Assembly (NCBI RefSeq): GCF_964340395.1
Contig: NC_135555.1
Span: forward strand, 6,327,001-6,391,000
Length of the DNA: 64,000 nucleotides
DNA from: Glandiceps talaboti
Lineage: Eukaryota; Hemichordata; Enteropneusta; Spengelidae
Direction of reading: 5' to 3'
The position numbers and the translations under genes were made by a program. The notes beneath the pieces are model-generated. The model saw only the letters and a program-made list of their open reading frames with translations, was not told the origin of the DNA and did no database searches. Below are positions 29,363 to 44,935 of this stretch, in pieces. Every line of letters starts with the position of its first letter. The first letter of the stretch is position 1.

Positions 29363-31051
29363 GGTCGATTGATTGGGCTGATAACGCTATCTACCCATGA
29401 AGGTTTCTAAATCCTATCGTAATGCAATTTTCTGTTGACAGACATTTTATTTTGACCTTTCGAAATTGACTATGAAACTCTCATGTAATCATTTTCGTGT
29501 ACTAATTCTTACACTGCTTTTAAAAATTTTGATTCGAAAACATTGTTTTCCGAGGGTGTCACTACAAAACAGTTAACACCTAACTGAATAATAGTCATAT
29601 AAATATATATTTGGATCTTGAAACGCAAATGAATAAATGGTGAAATCTATTTGGAAAATAATCACCCAGATATGACTCGAAGATTTGGAATCTGAGAGAG
29701 GTAGCAACGCGCAGCAGTTTCAATTAAACATACTATTCGTTGTGGTACACTTCGCCACCAATTTAGAGAAAGTTAGAAAGTAACCGCCTGTGAGGGGGTC
29801 GTTCACTGCGTTCTCTTTAGTTTTCATGAGAAAAGGGATCGGCTGACGGATATAGTCTCTAAGCTGTATTCATTAGTTTTGGTGCATATGTCAGAATTCG
29901 AAAAACAAAACAAAAATGCGTTACTCTCGGATCGACGTACGCATCATTACAAAACCTTGGACTGCTAATTTGCGATTGTTTTAAACTAACTTATCGAGTC
30001 CAGTACAGCGATTTTAGCATATCATTTTTCTGCTTATCTAAATCTTGGTTTCATAAACACTCCAAAATCCATTCAGTGGTAGAAATGCAGTTCTGGGTCG
30101 ACATGATACACGTAAGGTTCTTATCTCCAATCTGAAAATTCGAAATGTATAGATTATTATCATCACTTTCGCAGTTTTACTGCCACTGTCACAAATACCT
30201 CCTCATTTATTTGTTATTAATTGAAATTCTGAATTTCTTATCGCCTTTGGTTCATCGGCCGATAATGTTTGTTTGACGACACTCACATGACTCCAATCAT
30301 CTTTCAAGTGACTTTCTTTGGCCAAAGTTTGACATAACTCTCGATGAATGTAAGAGTGGTTGATCGAAGTAACATTTACCACTGATAAGCCGCAATCCAG
30401 TTTATAATAGCGGAGATTTTCTCTCAGATAGCATTTTGACAAGGTGTACATACTTTGACCACTTGACACTATGTCTGGCGGGAAAAGTTTCTATATTCAG
30501 GTCAAGGATTGGGTAGCAGTCCTTTTTTTTATCTTCAGCTAGATTTAGCTATCAACTAGTCCAGACAAAATGTCTTCATACCTCAGCAACTTGCCAATGT
30601 GTTTGGAAAATCTGTCAAGATAATAAACCCAAACACAATATCCTTTGTCAAATTCACTGAAATACTTTCTCGTCGTGATTTATAGTGAAGTGCTCGAACT
30701 CAACATAATCCGTAATGTTTAGACGAATTCTGCCGATTTTTCAACTGAAAAGCTGTTTCATTACGTACATGAAATGTTTTCACATTCGGTTGGTTCTAAC
30801 CTTTCCACTGTTTGTTTTTATATCTGTTTCTTAGATTGCAGACCTGAGATATCACACTCAACATTAGTATCGAGACGCTACTGAAGAAAACAAAACACAT
30901 TTTAGAAATTAAAAACACACACACAGATGAAAACTTGTGTAAATGTGTTGGGAACTTAGTAAAGCCTTCACGTCTACTCTGTATTTGCTTATGCCCTGCA
31001 GGGTTAGACAACTCAGAAGCCAATTTACACTCAACAAAATAAACTCTCTCT
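29363..31051. other. No confident gene
   Basis: A minus-strand frame at 30203-30469 (88 codons, ends SEFQLITNK) has a mixed protein-like composition but no recognised domain, acceptor or donor. A second minus frame at 30796-31023 lies just beside the X-box at 31052. Neither is called. Confidence 0.45.
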
Positions 31052-31065
31052 GTTGCCTAGGCAAC
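31052..31065. promoter_or_regulatory. Perfect palindromic RFX X-box (GTTGCCTAGGCAAC)
   Basis: A complete 14-bp palindrome matching the optimal RFX-dimer consensus. Chance occurrence of this exact 14-mer in 64 kb is very low. RFX sites of this form lie near ciliary gene starts or in enhancers. No gene is recognised within the window on either side, so the target is unknown. Confidence 0.5.
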
Positions 31066-31997
31066 GTCAATCCATCATCCTCCTCATCAAACAGTTCAGA
31101 CGTGGTATCGATATAACTTGAAACGGAATTCTTTCAAACCCACTTCAGTGCAAAGGTTTACAATCGTTAGATTAGGCCACGGTAAAAACAACTTTCACAC
31201 AAAAAAATGTTCTCACACGTTGATGTCTTTGAATACAAATTAAGAAAGATTTATTTGGCCGGACTAAAATCGCAGTTGACTGATTAACCTGTCCTGTAAA
31301 ATTGATGAGTCTAAATTATCAGGACTTTGGGACAGAGCGTTGTGGGTAATCCTGAAAAATGATACTGTGTAAACCTTACTAATAAATGTTGAATCTACAC
31401 CCATAACGACAATTGTCAATGTCCTTCTCAAAGAAGTTGTTCATAATGCTACCATAATCCATCATACGTGCCACCTTCTGACCTTTTTATCAAAACTCGG
31501 TAAATACAAATATACGAGGCTATTGAGAAACACGTCGGCGGGGGCATGAAAGGCGACGAAACAGGTTCCTGTCGAAAAATGTAAACAAGCTCTCAGAAGA
31601 AAAGACAAATCCTACACACCTTCTCATCGCGCACGTTCTGAGGTAAAGTTTGGATAATTTGTACACAAAGACTTTATTTATACATGCCTGCCTTGGGAAG
31701 CCAACAACTTATCTACCATCCGGGTAGTTGATTTCTATTCACTTAGGGACGTATAAAACTTTCAGAGAAGAAATTTTCTACTTTGGAGACTTTCTTCATA
31801 GTTTGGTCTTGAACTGTTTTCTATCTAGTGTTCGTGTGGAGTTATATAACACCGTTTATCTGTATACGATACTTTGTCAACTTTGACTAATGTTAGACTT
31901 AGAAACTTCACATCTGTAATTTGTTTGTTCTCTACTCTTTGTCTTTTCATTCCATTGTCCGCGTTACCTTCGGTCTTCGACGTCATCATCAGCATAG
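31066..31997. other. No recognisable gene
   Basis: Single-copy-looking DNA; nothing recognised. Confidence 0.6.
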
Positions 31998-32145
31998 TCA
32001 CCACCACCACCACCACCACCACCACCACCACCACCACCACCGCCGCCGCCGCCACCACCACCACCACCACCACCACCACTACCACCACCACCACCGCCGC
32101 CGCCATCATCATCGCCGTCATCATCATCATCATCATCATTTCTTT
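31998..32145 (+). repeat. (CAC)n/(CGC)n/(CAT)n trinucleotide tract
   Basis: About 14 CAC units, four CGC units, further CAC units, CGC again, then CAT/CGT units. The frames read poly-His, poly-Thr or poly-Val. A polyhistidine protein is not supported because no flanking coding sequence is seen. Confidence 0.95.
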
Positions 32146-35100
32146 ACTGTCTCCACTATCTCTTTTACCTTCTCTCATTCAATCCTGTCTCTATTAGTTC
32201 TTCTCCACACGTGTACATGATTAACATCACATCAAAATAGAGAAATTTGATACAATTGAGCACATTATAAAGTCCCACTCCCCCTCCCCCTAGCCCGATG
32301 TATAAGCTTACGTAAGTTTAACAAGGTTTCAAGCTGGGCAATCTTGTATGATGCTGGATTTCTCGTCGCTGTTAAAATGTTGGGTAAATGTCCGTACACA
32401 ATATGAACTAGAAATTCAGTTTATATACTAGCTATGCTTGAAATAGCACAAGCGGAGGGGGGGGGGGGGTAATGCTGCAAATATCTTGAGGGTAACATAT
32501 TACCCCTAGATTAAAAATAACCCTCATAGTATCGCAAAAGTATCATGGCAAGTATGAAACAATTTCCATTCAATCTATCACACAATAGCATTGTAATTAG
32601 ACCCCACTTTTTGAAAAGTCCTGGTCCTTAAGTTTTTTTCCTATCATTCGTGCTTTTTTTTTAAATGGGAGACGACAAATTAATAGCGTTGGTCTTCATA
32701 CGATATGTTGACGCAAGATTTCATCTTTAGCCTAAGGCTTCCAGGCAAAAACAATACAATACACAACTTGCCTACTCCAATTCAACGAAAATGATTTAAC
32801 ATTTTAAAATTCAGATTTTCGAGCTAATAATGGTTAGTTAAGTGCCATTTTGGGATACGGTTTCCATGACACCAGGCTACGACAGAGTGCGCACACGTAT
32901 CAAAAACTTACAAAAAAGAATAACTTTGTTAGAATCAATATAGCAGCCAACATCTTTTGGTTGTCATGGGCCATATCCTCGGCAGTATATGATGAGATAC
33001 ACGACGTAAACATGTATTTTTTTTGTCAACTCATATAATTTGACTCTGTCTTATAATCTCATTAAATTGGTGTTATTACTGCTTTCAAAATCCTGAATTT
33101 ATAGATATAAGGACAATCTGTTTTTTTCAAATATAGATATTAGCATGTTAAGCACCTGTCAAGCCTGAAGGCGAAAGTGCTGACACTACACAAGTTTATA
33201 TATACACACGTTGGCGTTTTTTTTTATACATTTAGTAAAGGTGAACTCACACATTTGACCTCGGAGATTTGTTAATTCTGTCTTAAAAAGTCAAAACATT
33301 TACCTTTGTTACATGAACTAGTAAATTGATTCGAGAACTATGTACGCACAGCTGGTTTGAACCGAACACAAGAAATAATACTCATCAAACACAGATGACC
33401 TTGAAATTTGTAGATTAATTAAAAAAACGAAAGGCGAAAGCTAGCTCACTTTTCTGTTGCATTTGTGAACTCGTAAATCACTCGTAATCACTAATCTAAA
33501 TAAACTTTCACTGTGTGTTACGTGTTATGATATTCATTCAAATTATGCTAGATATTTGAAATGACTACAAACACATTTATCATACCTAGTTATAAATTAC
33601 AAAGACTATCCCCCGACAGATAGTTGATAGTTTAATTATCTGGATATAATTATCTCTATTTATTAATTATGTTTTGTAAACAAAGAATTCCGTTCTAATT
33701 TTTATATCATTAAAGTTTAGCATTTATATGCGAGATAAATCATTTATACAATGTGGCAGCTTCGTTTAGTTATTCCATTTTCCATACTTATTGCGCCAGA
33801 AATATTGCTCCAGTTACAATTGTATTGCCGCTTCGAACGAACCACCTCAGTATCCAGGAGAAGAGTTTTTGTTTCTGAAGTATTTCAGAAGTTCAGTCAT
33901 CAACTGTGATAAAAGCGTAACATCACCTATTACATTCCTTTGAATACAAACTCGTACAAGGAACGTAAAGATGTGTTGTTTCTTACTACCGTTGTTTTTG
34001 TGTTTGTGATACGCACATTCTTCATGCTCTTAATACGACTGTCTGTCTCACCTTCAGGGCTGTCTTTTACATGTAATTTGCCCCCGTGCATGAGCACTGG
34101 CGTCTGTCTGTTTGTGTCTATCAATATGGTCCGGTATGTCACTATGTACACACGCTGTACATTCCCCATGCCTCCATCATTCTCAGTTTTTTGTCCATAT
34201 ATGTTTAATGTGGATAGGGTTAACCCTTCTTTCTCTTTGTTTAAAATTTGTCAGTTGCTTGGCTAAATTTAACCATCTTTATCCTAAGTCAATTATTTTA
34301 ATCTGTGGTTTTGTGTTCACGTGGTCCTGTCCATTATGAAGTTGATAGGTGACACGTACTTCATGCACTTGAACATGGAGCTCGGAAAATGTAATACCGG
34401 TGTTTTTCGTTTGTGCAGACCGCTTTGTACACAGTAAATATTTCATAGCCTCTTACATCTGATTAATGTCGACAAGCAACCAGCTATTTGTGTCTTTTCT
34501 AGGGCACAAGTCAGCAGTGTTCTTGTGTACACACGACTTTAAAGACCCGCCATCCATTCGTCACTTTTTCTTTCACTTTGAGTAAACAATCCACACGCTA
34601 ACGAACCTCAAGCTGTTGTTCGCATTTAGTCCTTGTGTACATAGGCTTATGTTAGTTGTGCCTTTGTCGTTTCTGAATTTCAATTCTGGCCAGCCGTCAT
34701 GGTTGGCGAAAGAAAACACCTCTCTGGTATTGTCAAATTCCATCGGCTTATAGCGGGACTGAATGTCGTGCGTATTATCCGTATGGTGTGTTTATTTTTA
34801 GTCCTCTTTCAAGATCGGTAGCCGAACGGACAGACCGTACGTCCCCCGGTAACGCGACCCCGTGGCTTGGTAATTATCATGAACTGATACATTTTTGTTG
34901 TTATTGAGATTTAATTCCTGTACAGTGTTTCTGTCTTCTTAAGTTACTTTCCACATCTGCTAGGTAAGAAGGATTAAATTTGTTTCGATTTATCTGCAAA
35001 ACCATTTTAGTGCTATAGTGTTTTTTTTACACTTCTAAAATGCTACATATCTGCTCTACTTTTTTCTAAATACATGGAAAACAGAACAAATTGTCTTCAA

Positions 35101-37843
35101 TCCCGAAATCATACATCAACCTATTTACGGTAAACTTAAATCTGTCTTCGCTGGTTTCTTTATAACTCCTCAAACTAATAATATATGCGACTAAAAATTA
35201 AACTCCGGGCACGTACGTACACAGCCTACTGTAACAAGAAGTTTCCGAGAGTATTCAGAGGTTTCTTAAAACTCTCTTATTGGATAGCTTCTCTCTGCAG
35301 AATCTTGACGTTGTGAAGTAAAAGTTTAATAACTTATGTCTCAACTTTGAATTTCAAATTTGTCGATATTCATTGTGTTTCTATGTTCTAATTCACTGTA
35401 ATACATATACAAAGAAATAAAACATTACAATTTATATTTCAATGAACACTTTTGTGAATATGATCATATTTTATTAAAGAAAACACCTTCTGGTCTATTT
35501 TGTTTTTTTACTTTCTTAGCAGATGTGATACATTGTATACCATAATCTTCACGTTTTGGTTATTTCTTTCAAAACTTACACTTTACAAGTGAAAATACGG
35601 CAAAACAATAATTGATATCCAAGGTTTTTTATAATGGTGCATTTTTATCATCAAATATAAGAAAAATCTTTATGTAAGAATATAAAAACCAAAAATAGAT
35701 CCGAAGGTTTTAGAAATTTATACTTCTGTAAGTTAGAATGTTAACTATTCAAAATGAATATTTAGATATTAGACAATAATGATAAATTATTTACAGTGTT
35801 CTTATGACACTAGACTTAGATTTACAAAAAATTAATCACAAGGAGAGTGCTGAGAATTTAGGGGACGAGACACTTTACCAAATGACCTTCACAGTTTTGA
35901 TAATTCAGAGAAAATTTCAGGTTTTAGATAATCCAGTTAAAATTAAATTGATATAACTATCTCCCGATAACTAATCTGTAGTCCGTGTGAATTATCTAAT
36001 GTATCTATTCCACGTCTTACATAGAACATTTTTAAAAGTCTATCTACTCGTAGATATATTAGGGTTATTCCAATCCAAAAGTAATTTGAGGAGTGCCAAA
36101 AAGTTATACACTAAACAAGAATTTGTATTCACCAAGAATACTTTCGATGGCAGTACTAAATAAATTTCGCCAGTCGATTTGAGAAATCACCGAGAAGATT
36201 TCGACATCACACCGAATTTAAAGTACACGATCTCATGTAAGTCGTGACAACAAGTCTTTTTAGATATTGTTTGACAACAGGTCACAGAAATGCAAAGCTC
36301 ATTTTTGGTAAATTATCAACTGGCGAATTTTATGACTTTTTAGAAACAACTTTGAGAAGTTGAAGCTGACAAATTGTTTCTAAACTTTTTACGAGTTATA
36401 AAAAGTGAGTAGAAATATCAAAACAGACATGAATATTTCATATATCTAAAACATTGCAGACATATGTTAGAGTGTTGAAGTACGGTAAGGGGACGGAATG
36501 TCAATGAAAATCATGGCGACAAACGCCCCCATTACAGGTTCCCCATTTTCAAGCAAAATATAACATTATCGTGTTTCACCAAAACAAAACTGCCTGTTTC
36601 ACTTTTAACATGGTATTTCGCACACAATTGTATAATTCTAACCTTCATATTAACTGTTTCCATTCCGTGGTTGTAATAAAGTGAGAAATACCCCGTTATT
36701 TCCATCTGTGTTGTAATTGAGCTGATTCGTCACCGAATGCAAGTCTGCAAGCTTTGCAAATACAACGTACCACTACATATTCAACTGTTCATCGCCACAG
36801 GCATTATTTATCCATATTTTTTAATACTTCAGAATCTGTATATACTGTATGACTTATGCATACGTCGGACTCGTGGGTCAAAAGCCGCGACATACAGATT
36901 TTGACGATTAGTGTGTCAATGTTGTTTCAAAATTGATAAATTCACTTCTGAATCAGAAATTAAAACATTCGTGGTGGTGTTTAAATTTGCACTTTTTTAA
37001 TAATTATATTTTGATATTATTATTATTTTCAGAATCTGTCTGTACCAAAAGATTATTCCTTTGATTCAAATATAAATCGATTTTTAGATGACTCTGCAGA
37101 ATAATTTCAGAAAGTAAGACCTTTCATTACAATAATTTGGTTCGAAAAAAGGCAGTGCTGAAGAGCGCTATCCCAGCAAATTATTTATATAGTTGAAGTA
37201 AATTCTTAGTTTCAAAGTTAACACACTCTCTTTGAGGCGTTTTACCACGGTAATGTTGTTAGAATTGAGGAATTTGAGTATGGCGGGTGATGTACTAAAC
37301 TTGACAAAGATCAAATTTTACTGGAATATTTTCATCATGGTCCGCTACAAGCTCCGTTGCAAATTTTTGAAATGAGGACCAGTTTCTATGATGACATGTC
37401 AGAGGGTCTATTGCTTACAGGAACATTTGATGATACCGAAAAACAGTTCACAAAAAAAACATGACCGAGGGTAAACTACCGATAAGTGACAACCATGAAT
37501 AACCTATGCAGGATAAAGCATTTTTTTGATATTTTGTAGTTCTAGTAATTTTCTTTTACCTCATTGCAACGTTATTTTAGAGCACATTCACCATAAGAGC
37601 TGGGCCAATTGTGGGCTGGTACCAAAAATTCTGTTATCAAAGTCTCAAATGAAAATGTCTACTCACAGAATCAAAAATGTTTAGTACACTCCTTACGTGA
37701 CGTTAGTAAAATAATTGGGTTCTTTTCCCAGTTTTTCTTAGTAGGAATTTTATTTAATACTATATGAACGCAAAACCGATGAATATTCATTCTAAAATTG
37801 TTATCGTTTTTATAGCGACAATCCTACAGTTTCACTCGTCATG
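32146..37843. other. No recognisable gene; long quiet region
   Basis: About 5.7 kb with no long tandem repeat except a 13-G tract at 32457-32469. An ATG frame at about 34700-34821 (MVGERKHLSGIVKFHRLIAG, 40 codons, good Kozak context) is exon-like but unrecognised. The 34.9-37.8 kb part is very AT-rich. Confidence 0.5.
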
Positions 37844-37894
37844 TTGTGTGTGTGTGTATGTATATGTGTGTGTGTGTGTGTGTGTTTGTATGTG

Positions 37895-37954
<60 letters not shown>
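37844..37954. repeat. (GT)n-(TATG)n-(GT)n compound microsatellite
   Basis: GT blocks on both sides of a central TATG block (about 37898-37924); symmetrical layout like the AAAC/ACAG array at 15868. Confidence 0.95.
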
Positions 37955-37956
<2 letters not shown>

Positions 37957-39025
37957 ACTATGGTAATGAAAACTTCATACAAATCATGTGATGGGACAAA
38001 TATTCCGAGTTCAAGTAAATTTGTAAAATGCTGGCCCTGTGATCGAAGAATTGGTTTGATTTCTCCTCGTCTATATGCATGGTTACCGTGGTATTTGGTA
38101 AATAGAAATAAATTTTGATCCCAATATGTATATATAGCGCAAAGGATAATTTCGACTTAAACTAAATGTTTGTTGGTTAAGCTCTGATCAGTTGAAATAA
38201 TTCTCAAAATTTAGAATATTTGTGGAAAATTTAATGGTCATATTCGCAGTGTCTACACCGTTTGCCTTTTCTGCTTAATTATATTTATAGTCCTACGTCC
38301 TACATTATTCGATAAAAGAAATTGAAAAATTACATTCGATGTGCTCTGAAAGTACATTCAAAGTTAAAAGTACCCTGTAGTTTAAACTAAAGTTTGTATC
38401 ATTATAAGTAAGAATGTTTATATTGTTATCACCTTGTCATATCAAAACATACCTTTATCGATTATCATCTTTACTTTGTGATTCATATCGCCAGTTATCT
38501 ACCATAACAACGGTTGTTTTAAAATACACAACATTCAAACGCGTAAATATTGGAAAATGCGCGATACAAGCATTTGGTTAAGACTGTTGAATGTTTAAAC
38601 AACCTAGATAGAAATTTCGTCATGGGGGATTTTAAGTCACCAATTTTCTGGAGTTTAATTTTGTTTGAGAGCCAACTTATCTGTGTTTATGATAAGTGTT
38701 TTGAAGTCTACTTCATGTCCCGATCTCCGTTTTCATTCCAACCTTGGAAGTGACCGACTGTTTGATGATAAATGTTATTACAAAGTAGTGGTAACAGACT
38801 GTACTTAGTGCGAACTACTTGTAAACTGTCAGACGTAGACTTGAGCCACAACTCACGACGCTATATTAAACAAACGAATGCTATAACGATGACAGAGGTT
38901 AAAACAACGAACAATTGACAATAGGTTTAGATTGATCTATTATTAAATTTTACAATATATTATTATTCTCAGAATTATTATTAACAGTGTTATGAACCGA
39001 CTCTGTAAAATTACAAGGATTTTAT

Positions 39026-39030
<5 letters not shown>
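37955..39030. other. No recognisable gene
   Basis: AT-rich; frames of at most 67 codons. Confidence 0.6.

Positions 39031-39103
<73 letters not shown>
39031..39103. repeat. (CT)n microsatellite
   Basis: About 36 uninterrupted CT units, separated from a second array by the 50-bp element at 39102-39151. Confidence 0.97.
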
Positions 39104-40775
<1,672 letters not shown>

Positions 40776-40843
40776 GATGTCTAAGTTATTCATGTTTGTT
40801 TCTGTCGGCGATGTGGCATATCTACATCCCGACAAAAATACAT
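40776..40843 (+). other. Splice-flanked 68-nt exon candidate
   Basis: Preceded by a pyrimidine-rich TTTATTTCCCGCGTTCAG acceptor-like stretch and followed by GTAAGTG, a near-ideal donor. Frame 2 reads MSKLFMFVSVGDVAYLHPDK plus two residues; a third frame is also open, which weakens the case. No matching neighbour exon was identified. It may be a true small exon of a gene that otherwise lies outside the window, or a coincidence of good splice sites. Confidence 0.15.
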
Positions 40844-43800
40844 GTAAGTGGTGCAATGTCGTGCTCAAAATTGATCCATTCAATTTGAGTAAATGTGAGT
40901 CAAAATATCACATTTCTAAAGTCATGGTTTTTTATCGTTCCACTCGATGAGAATCATGCATAGCGAACGTATATGTATGGCCTCGATCACCAACCTTGAA
41001 ATACAGCGAACCAAGCTTTCATCAAGGTGAAGATGTATAATGGCGAACACGTTTACTTGAACGAGTATTTCTGCCTATTTTATACCGCCAAACAAAACGA
41101 AAAAAAAATCAGAAATTACAATATTTGAAATTGAAATTATGGGTTTAAAATAAAATGTTATCTCTTTCATTGTGCTCTTTCCCTAGCGAACTCATGGTTT
41201 TCCCAACTCGTCTATTCCATCTCCTTTTTCCGTTGTAGTTTTCCATTAAAAAATATCATGTTTCTCTTTTTAAATCAATCTATTTATGTTCAACAATGAC
41301 TAGTTTATATATAAACAATGTTGAATTATATACAAACGCGTACATACACACACCCCCGGCGGAAAAAGAAGAAAATGTATTGCCGCAAACGGGCTTAATT
41401 TGACCACAACCGCCAATTCATGGGTCATTTAATTTTAGTCGTAAAACTTATATCATTTGTACAACGTTTTTTGTGGTCTGGTCAAACAAGGCCCTTAAAT
41501 AACCAAATGCCCCCAGTTTACAATTTATTTGTTTATGTTGGTACAGTACACTGTTAAATGTTGTGTATTTTCCAAAATGGCGTACCTTCCTAAACGTATT
41601 TGTTTTCGTTCAACTAGGCTCAGTAAACGTTGTCAAGATACATTCAGTTCTCGGTGGAAAAATCCATTTTTTTTGTGTGTTTCTTATCTATCCTAACATA
41701 CATGGTTATACTCTGGTTATAACTTCTTCACACGAAGACAACTTCTCAAACAAAATCATGTAACATATTCAATATTCGTAGAACTAACCTAGCTATGACA
41801 ACGCAGACAAAAAAAATGAAAGTTGGCCGCCATTGAACGTACACGCAGTGTGAACCCGACTATGCCGTGCGTACTCCATTCCCCTCTGGCAGTTTCAAAC
41901 AAATTTGCCGATGTTTCATCATTTGTCAGAGATGAGTTTTATCAACTAAATCGCAAATTTTGGGATAACTGTGCATTATTAAGTATTCGTTTAAGAATTA
42001 CGGATGAAAACTGATTTAGGATGTAACACAAGACAAGAATTGTATACGAACACATTATGTGGGAAAGTGCTTGGGGTTTAAGAGGTTAGCACACCACCAT
42101 TGTTCCACACTTCCCGCCAAATGTTTTTTGAGAAGGCCATTGGTTGTTTTCACAAAAGTTTCTAATTTCATTTTTCAAATTTGTTCGAGTTTTCGAAAAG
42201 TTGGGTCTATGTTAAACTTAGAGGGAGAATCGATGGATAAAAACAGTGTGTATATTTCAAATGAGATCATTTAAAACGTTTATTGATCAATGTAAATTAC
42301 CTATAGTACTGAATATATGACCTAGAATTTATTTTTCGTTTCATGAAACAATTAAGTTCAACTGTTGACTTTTAAGTTTGTCAGATCGACTCAAAAAAGG
42401 TATTTAACTGACCTGACACCACCGACTGTCATTGTGGCCGGAATAAGCTTTCACTCCTTATTAGGACATATCTTAAGAAATGGACATCAACAAGTTGACA
42501 ACAACATTTATCTCCAGAAATGTACTCACATACAAACGAAGTATGGAATAATCGCCCACCGTTTTTCAGTGTATTTAAAGCATTAACGTTTACTCCAGAC
42601 TTTCTAAAGATTAATTTCATAGAGAAAGGTTTATGTTCAGATTTCTAGTACTTTCAGGAATAAATGGTACATAAAATACCCGTTGTCTATGGGATGAGAT
42701 CAATAGTTCATGAAAAAAAAAATTCTCTTAGTTAGGCCTCACCCCCCCCCCTACACCCACACACTTCTAACTAAATTGGCAAAAATTGAAAAACAAAACA
42801 AAAAACGTTTGGATGTTATAGACAGCAAATCAATTTCAAATCTGTGTAGTAGTATGTAATGCTATGAATACAAAGCCAGTATGCAGTGAGGGCAAAATAT
42901 TCGTTCTTTTGTTGACACTTTAGTTTAGTGCCATATGTGGCGAAAATTCAATTTGACGACATTTTAAAAGAAATATTTGTATTTAGGGATCCATTAAAAG
43001 TAAAGTCGTTTTTGTAGGATGAGAACAAAAAATGCTCAAAAATAAACCAACTCAAAGTAAAAGAATTTAGTTTTTTATCCGACCATGAACTATTGAACTC
43101 ACCCCTAACTATCGTTTTACAACTGCGCTTTGCAATAAATATAGACGTTGAATTTTTAAAGCCAAAACTGTCTGTTTTGATGAACGATTAGGACAATTGG
43201 TGAGAAATACATGTTACTTTAAAAATTAAGAATGAAATATGCATTTTTCTGTTTGCAGTATATTCATTTGAACTACGAAGATTCACTAAAATAAGTCACT
43301 ATAAAACAATTATAAAAAGAGTCAAAGTAAAACACTTGTGAAAGTTACTGAAAAAATACAATGTAATAAATAATCCCCCTAGCGAGCTTAGACTCAATGC
43401 AATCTCTTGTACTGGAAACAAACAAAAAACATTTACTAAATTTCAAATTAATTATGCTGTCTTGCGTTTCTTTTATCACCACGCGTGAAATTGACATCAA
43501 CACTGCCCCGCCTAATGCTGCTAATTATTGATTCCGCCATTGTTAATTTCATAGGCGAGCAGTCCGCTGATCGATATACGGTTGTCGGATTTCCAATATG
43601 GTACCTTTGTCATCATTACGAGTTGCTTTAAGTGCTGTTATCATTACTGTAGACGAAATCTAAGTCTTGGATTCTATAAGCTTTTCCATTCATTCAGGAT
43701 ATTCCCTTAGGGGTAATGAGAAAATCGTATCGATCACACGCGATAAAATGGTGTTTAAACTTTCCATTAATAGACATCAGAATACATCATTTAAATTTCC

Positions 43801-44296
43801 TTCCCCTAACTTACCATGATCACTCTATAACCGGAACCTGCATGAACGCTACAACATCATAAAAAACACGTATTTGTTTTCGTCGTTTTGGTTGTTTTTT
43901 TTGCAAATATTTGTCAGTTTCACATAGGATTCTATATTATTTTTATACAAGTGTCATAAAAAGATGTGTTGTCAATTTGATCGTGTTAACGCCTCAATTG
44001 TTTCGGAATTTGATGCAATTGCGGTTCTTGTATACTCATATTTTGTTGTCCATTTTTGTCCTCATTTCAATAATATTTGAGATAGACAGCATTATAATGG
44101 TCATTACCGCCATCAAACAAATAGGACTTCTGAATATTACCAGTTACATACTGTAATCTTTCTATAATATGAAGACTTGTTTATATACAGTAAGTTCTTG
44201 TTTGTATTGGTAACGCCCCTCAACATTGACATGATGTTCGTTTCGACTCTCATTCCTGACCCTCCCCTTTTGATGACGACGTAGCACCGACGATTT

Positions 44297-44298
<2 letters not shown>
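40844..44298. other. No recognisable gene
   Basis: AT-rich single-copy-looking DNA with a 10-C tract at 42742-42751. ORFs of at most 81 codons are unrecognised. Confidence 0.55.

Positions 44299-44369
<71 letters not shown>
44299..44369. repeat. (AT)n microsatellite
   Basis: About 35 AT units. Confidence 0.97.
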
Positions 44370-44372
<3 letters not shown>

Positions 44373-44677
44373 GTTTGTAATTAAAAATTTATATTATATA
44401 TATGTTGTAAAGTAAGGACGCCATCTTAATTCTTGCGAAATAACACAAACGACATACTGCGAAGAATGGGGAACTGTGAATTTTTAATGATTCAGCTTAT
44501 TCTTCTATCACAATTGGTATTAAAAGGTGTGTCTGTAAAGCACCATCGTCGAACTGATTTCCATTCAAGAGAAAAGAGGATCAGAACGTGGTGAGACATT
44601 CCTTACAGTTTCTCTTCCTTATGTTGGTATGAGATGAGTACATTAGAAAAGACGCACGGATGGACAAATAAAATTAT
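44370..44677. other. No recognisable gene
   Basis: AT-rich; nothing recognised. Confidence 0.6.
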
Positions 44678-44745
<68 letters not shown>

Positions 44746-44935
44746 TATCCAGAGAAACACGGACACATAAAGAAAGGGACTTGGAAAAGAAAAGAGAAAC
44801 AGAAAGGAATCTAGTAGACACACACACACACACACACACACATACATACATACATACATACATACATACATACATACATACATACATACATACATACATA
44901 CATACATACATACATACATACATACATACATACAC
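44678..44935. repeat. (ACAG)n and (AC)n-(ATAC)n microsatellites
   Basis: About 17 ACAG units (44678-44744), a 72-bp purine-rich spacer, about 13 AC units, then about 23 ATAC units to 44935. Confidence 0.97.
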
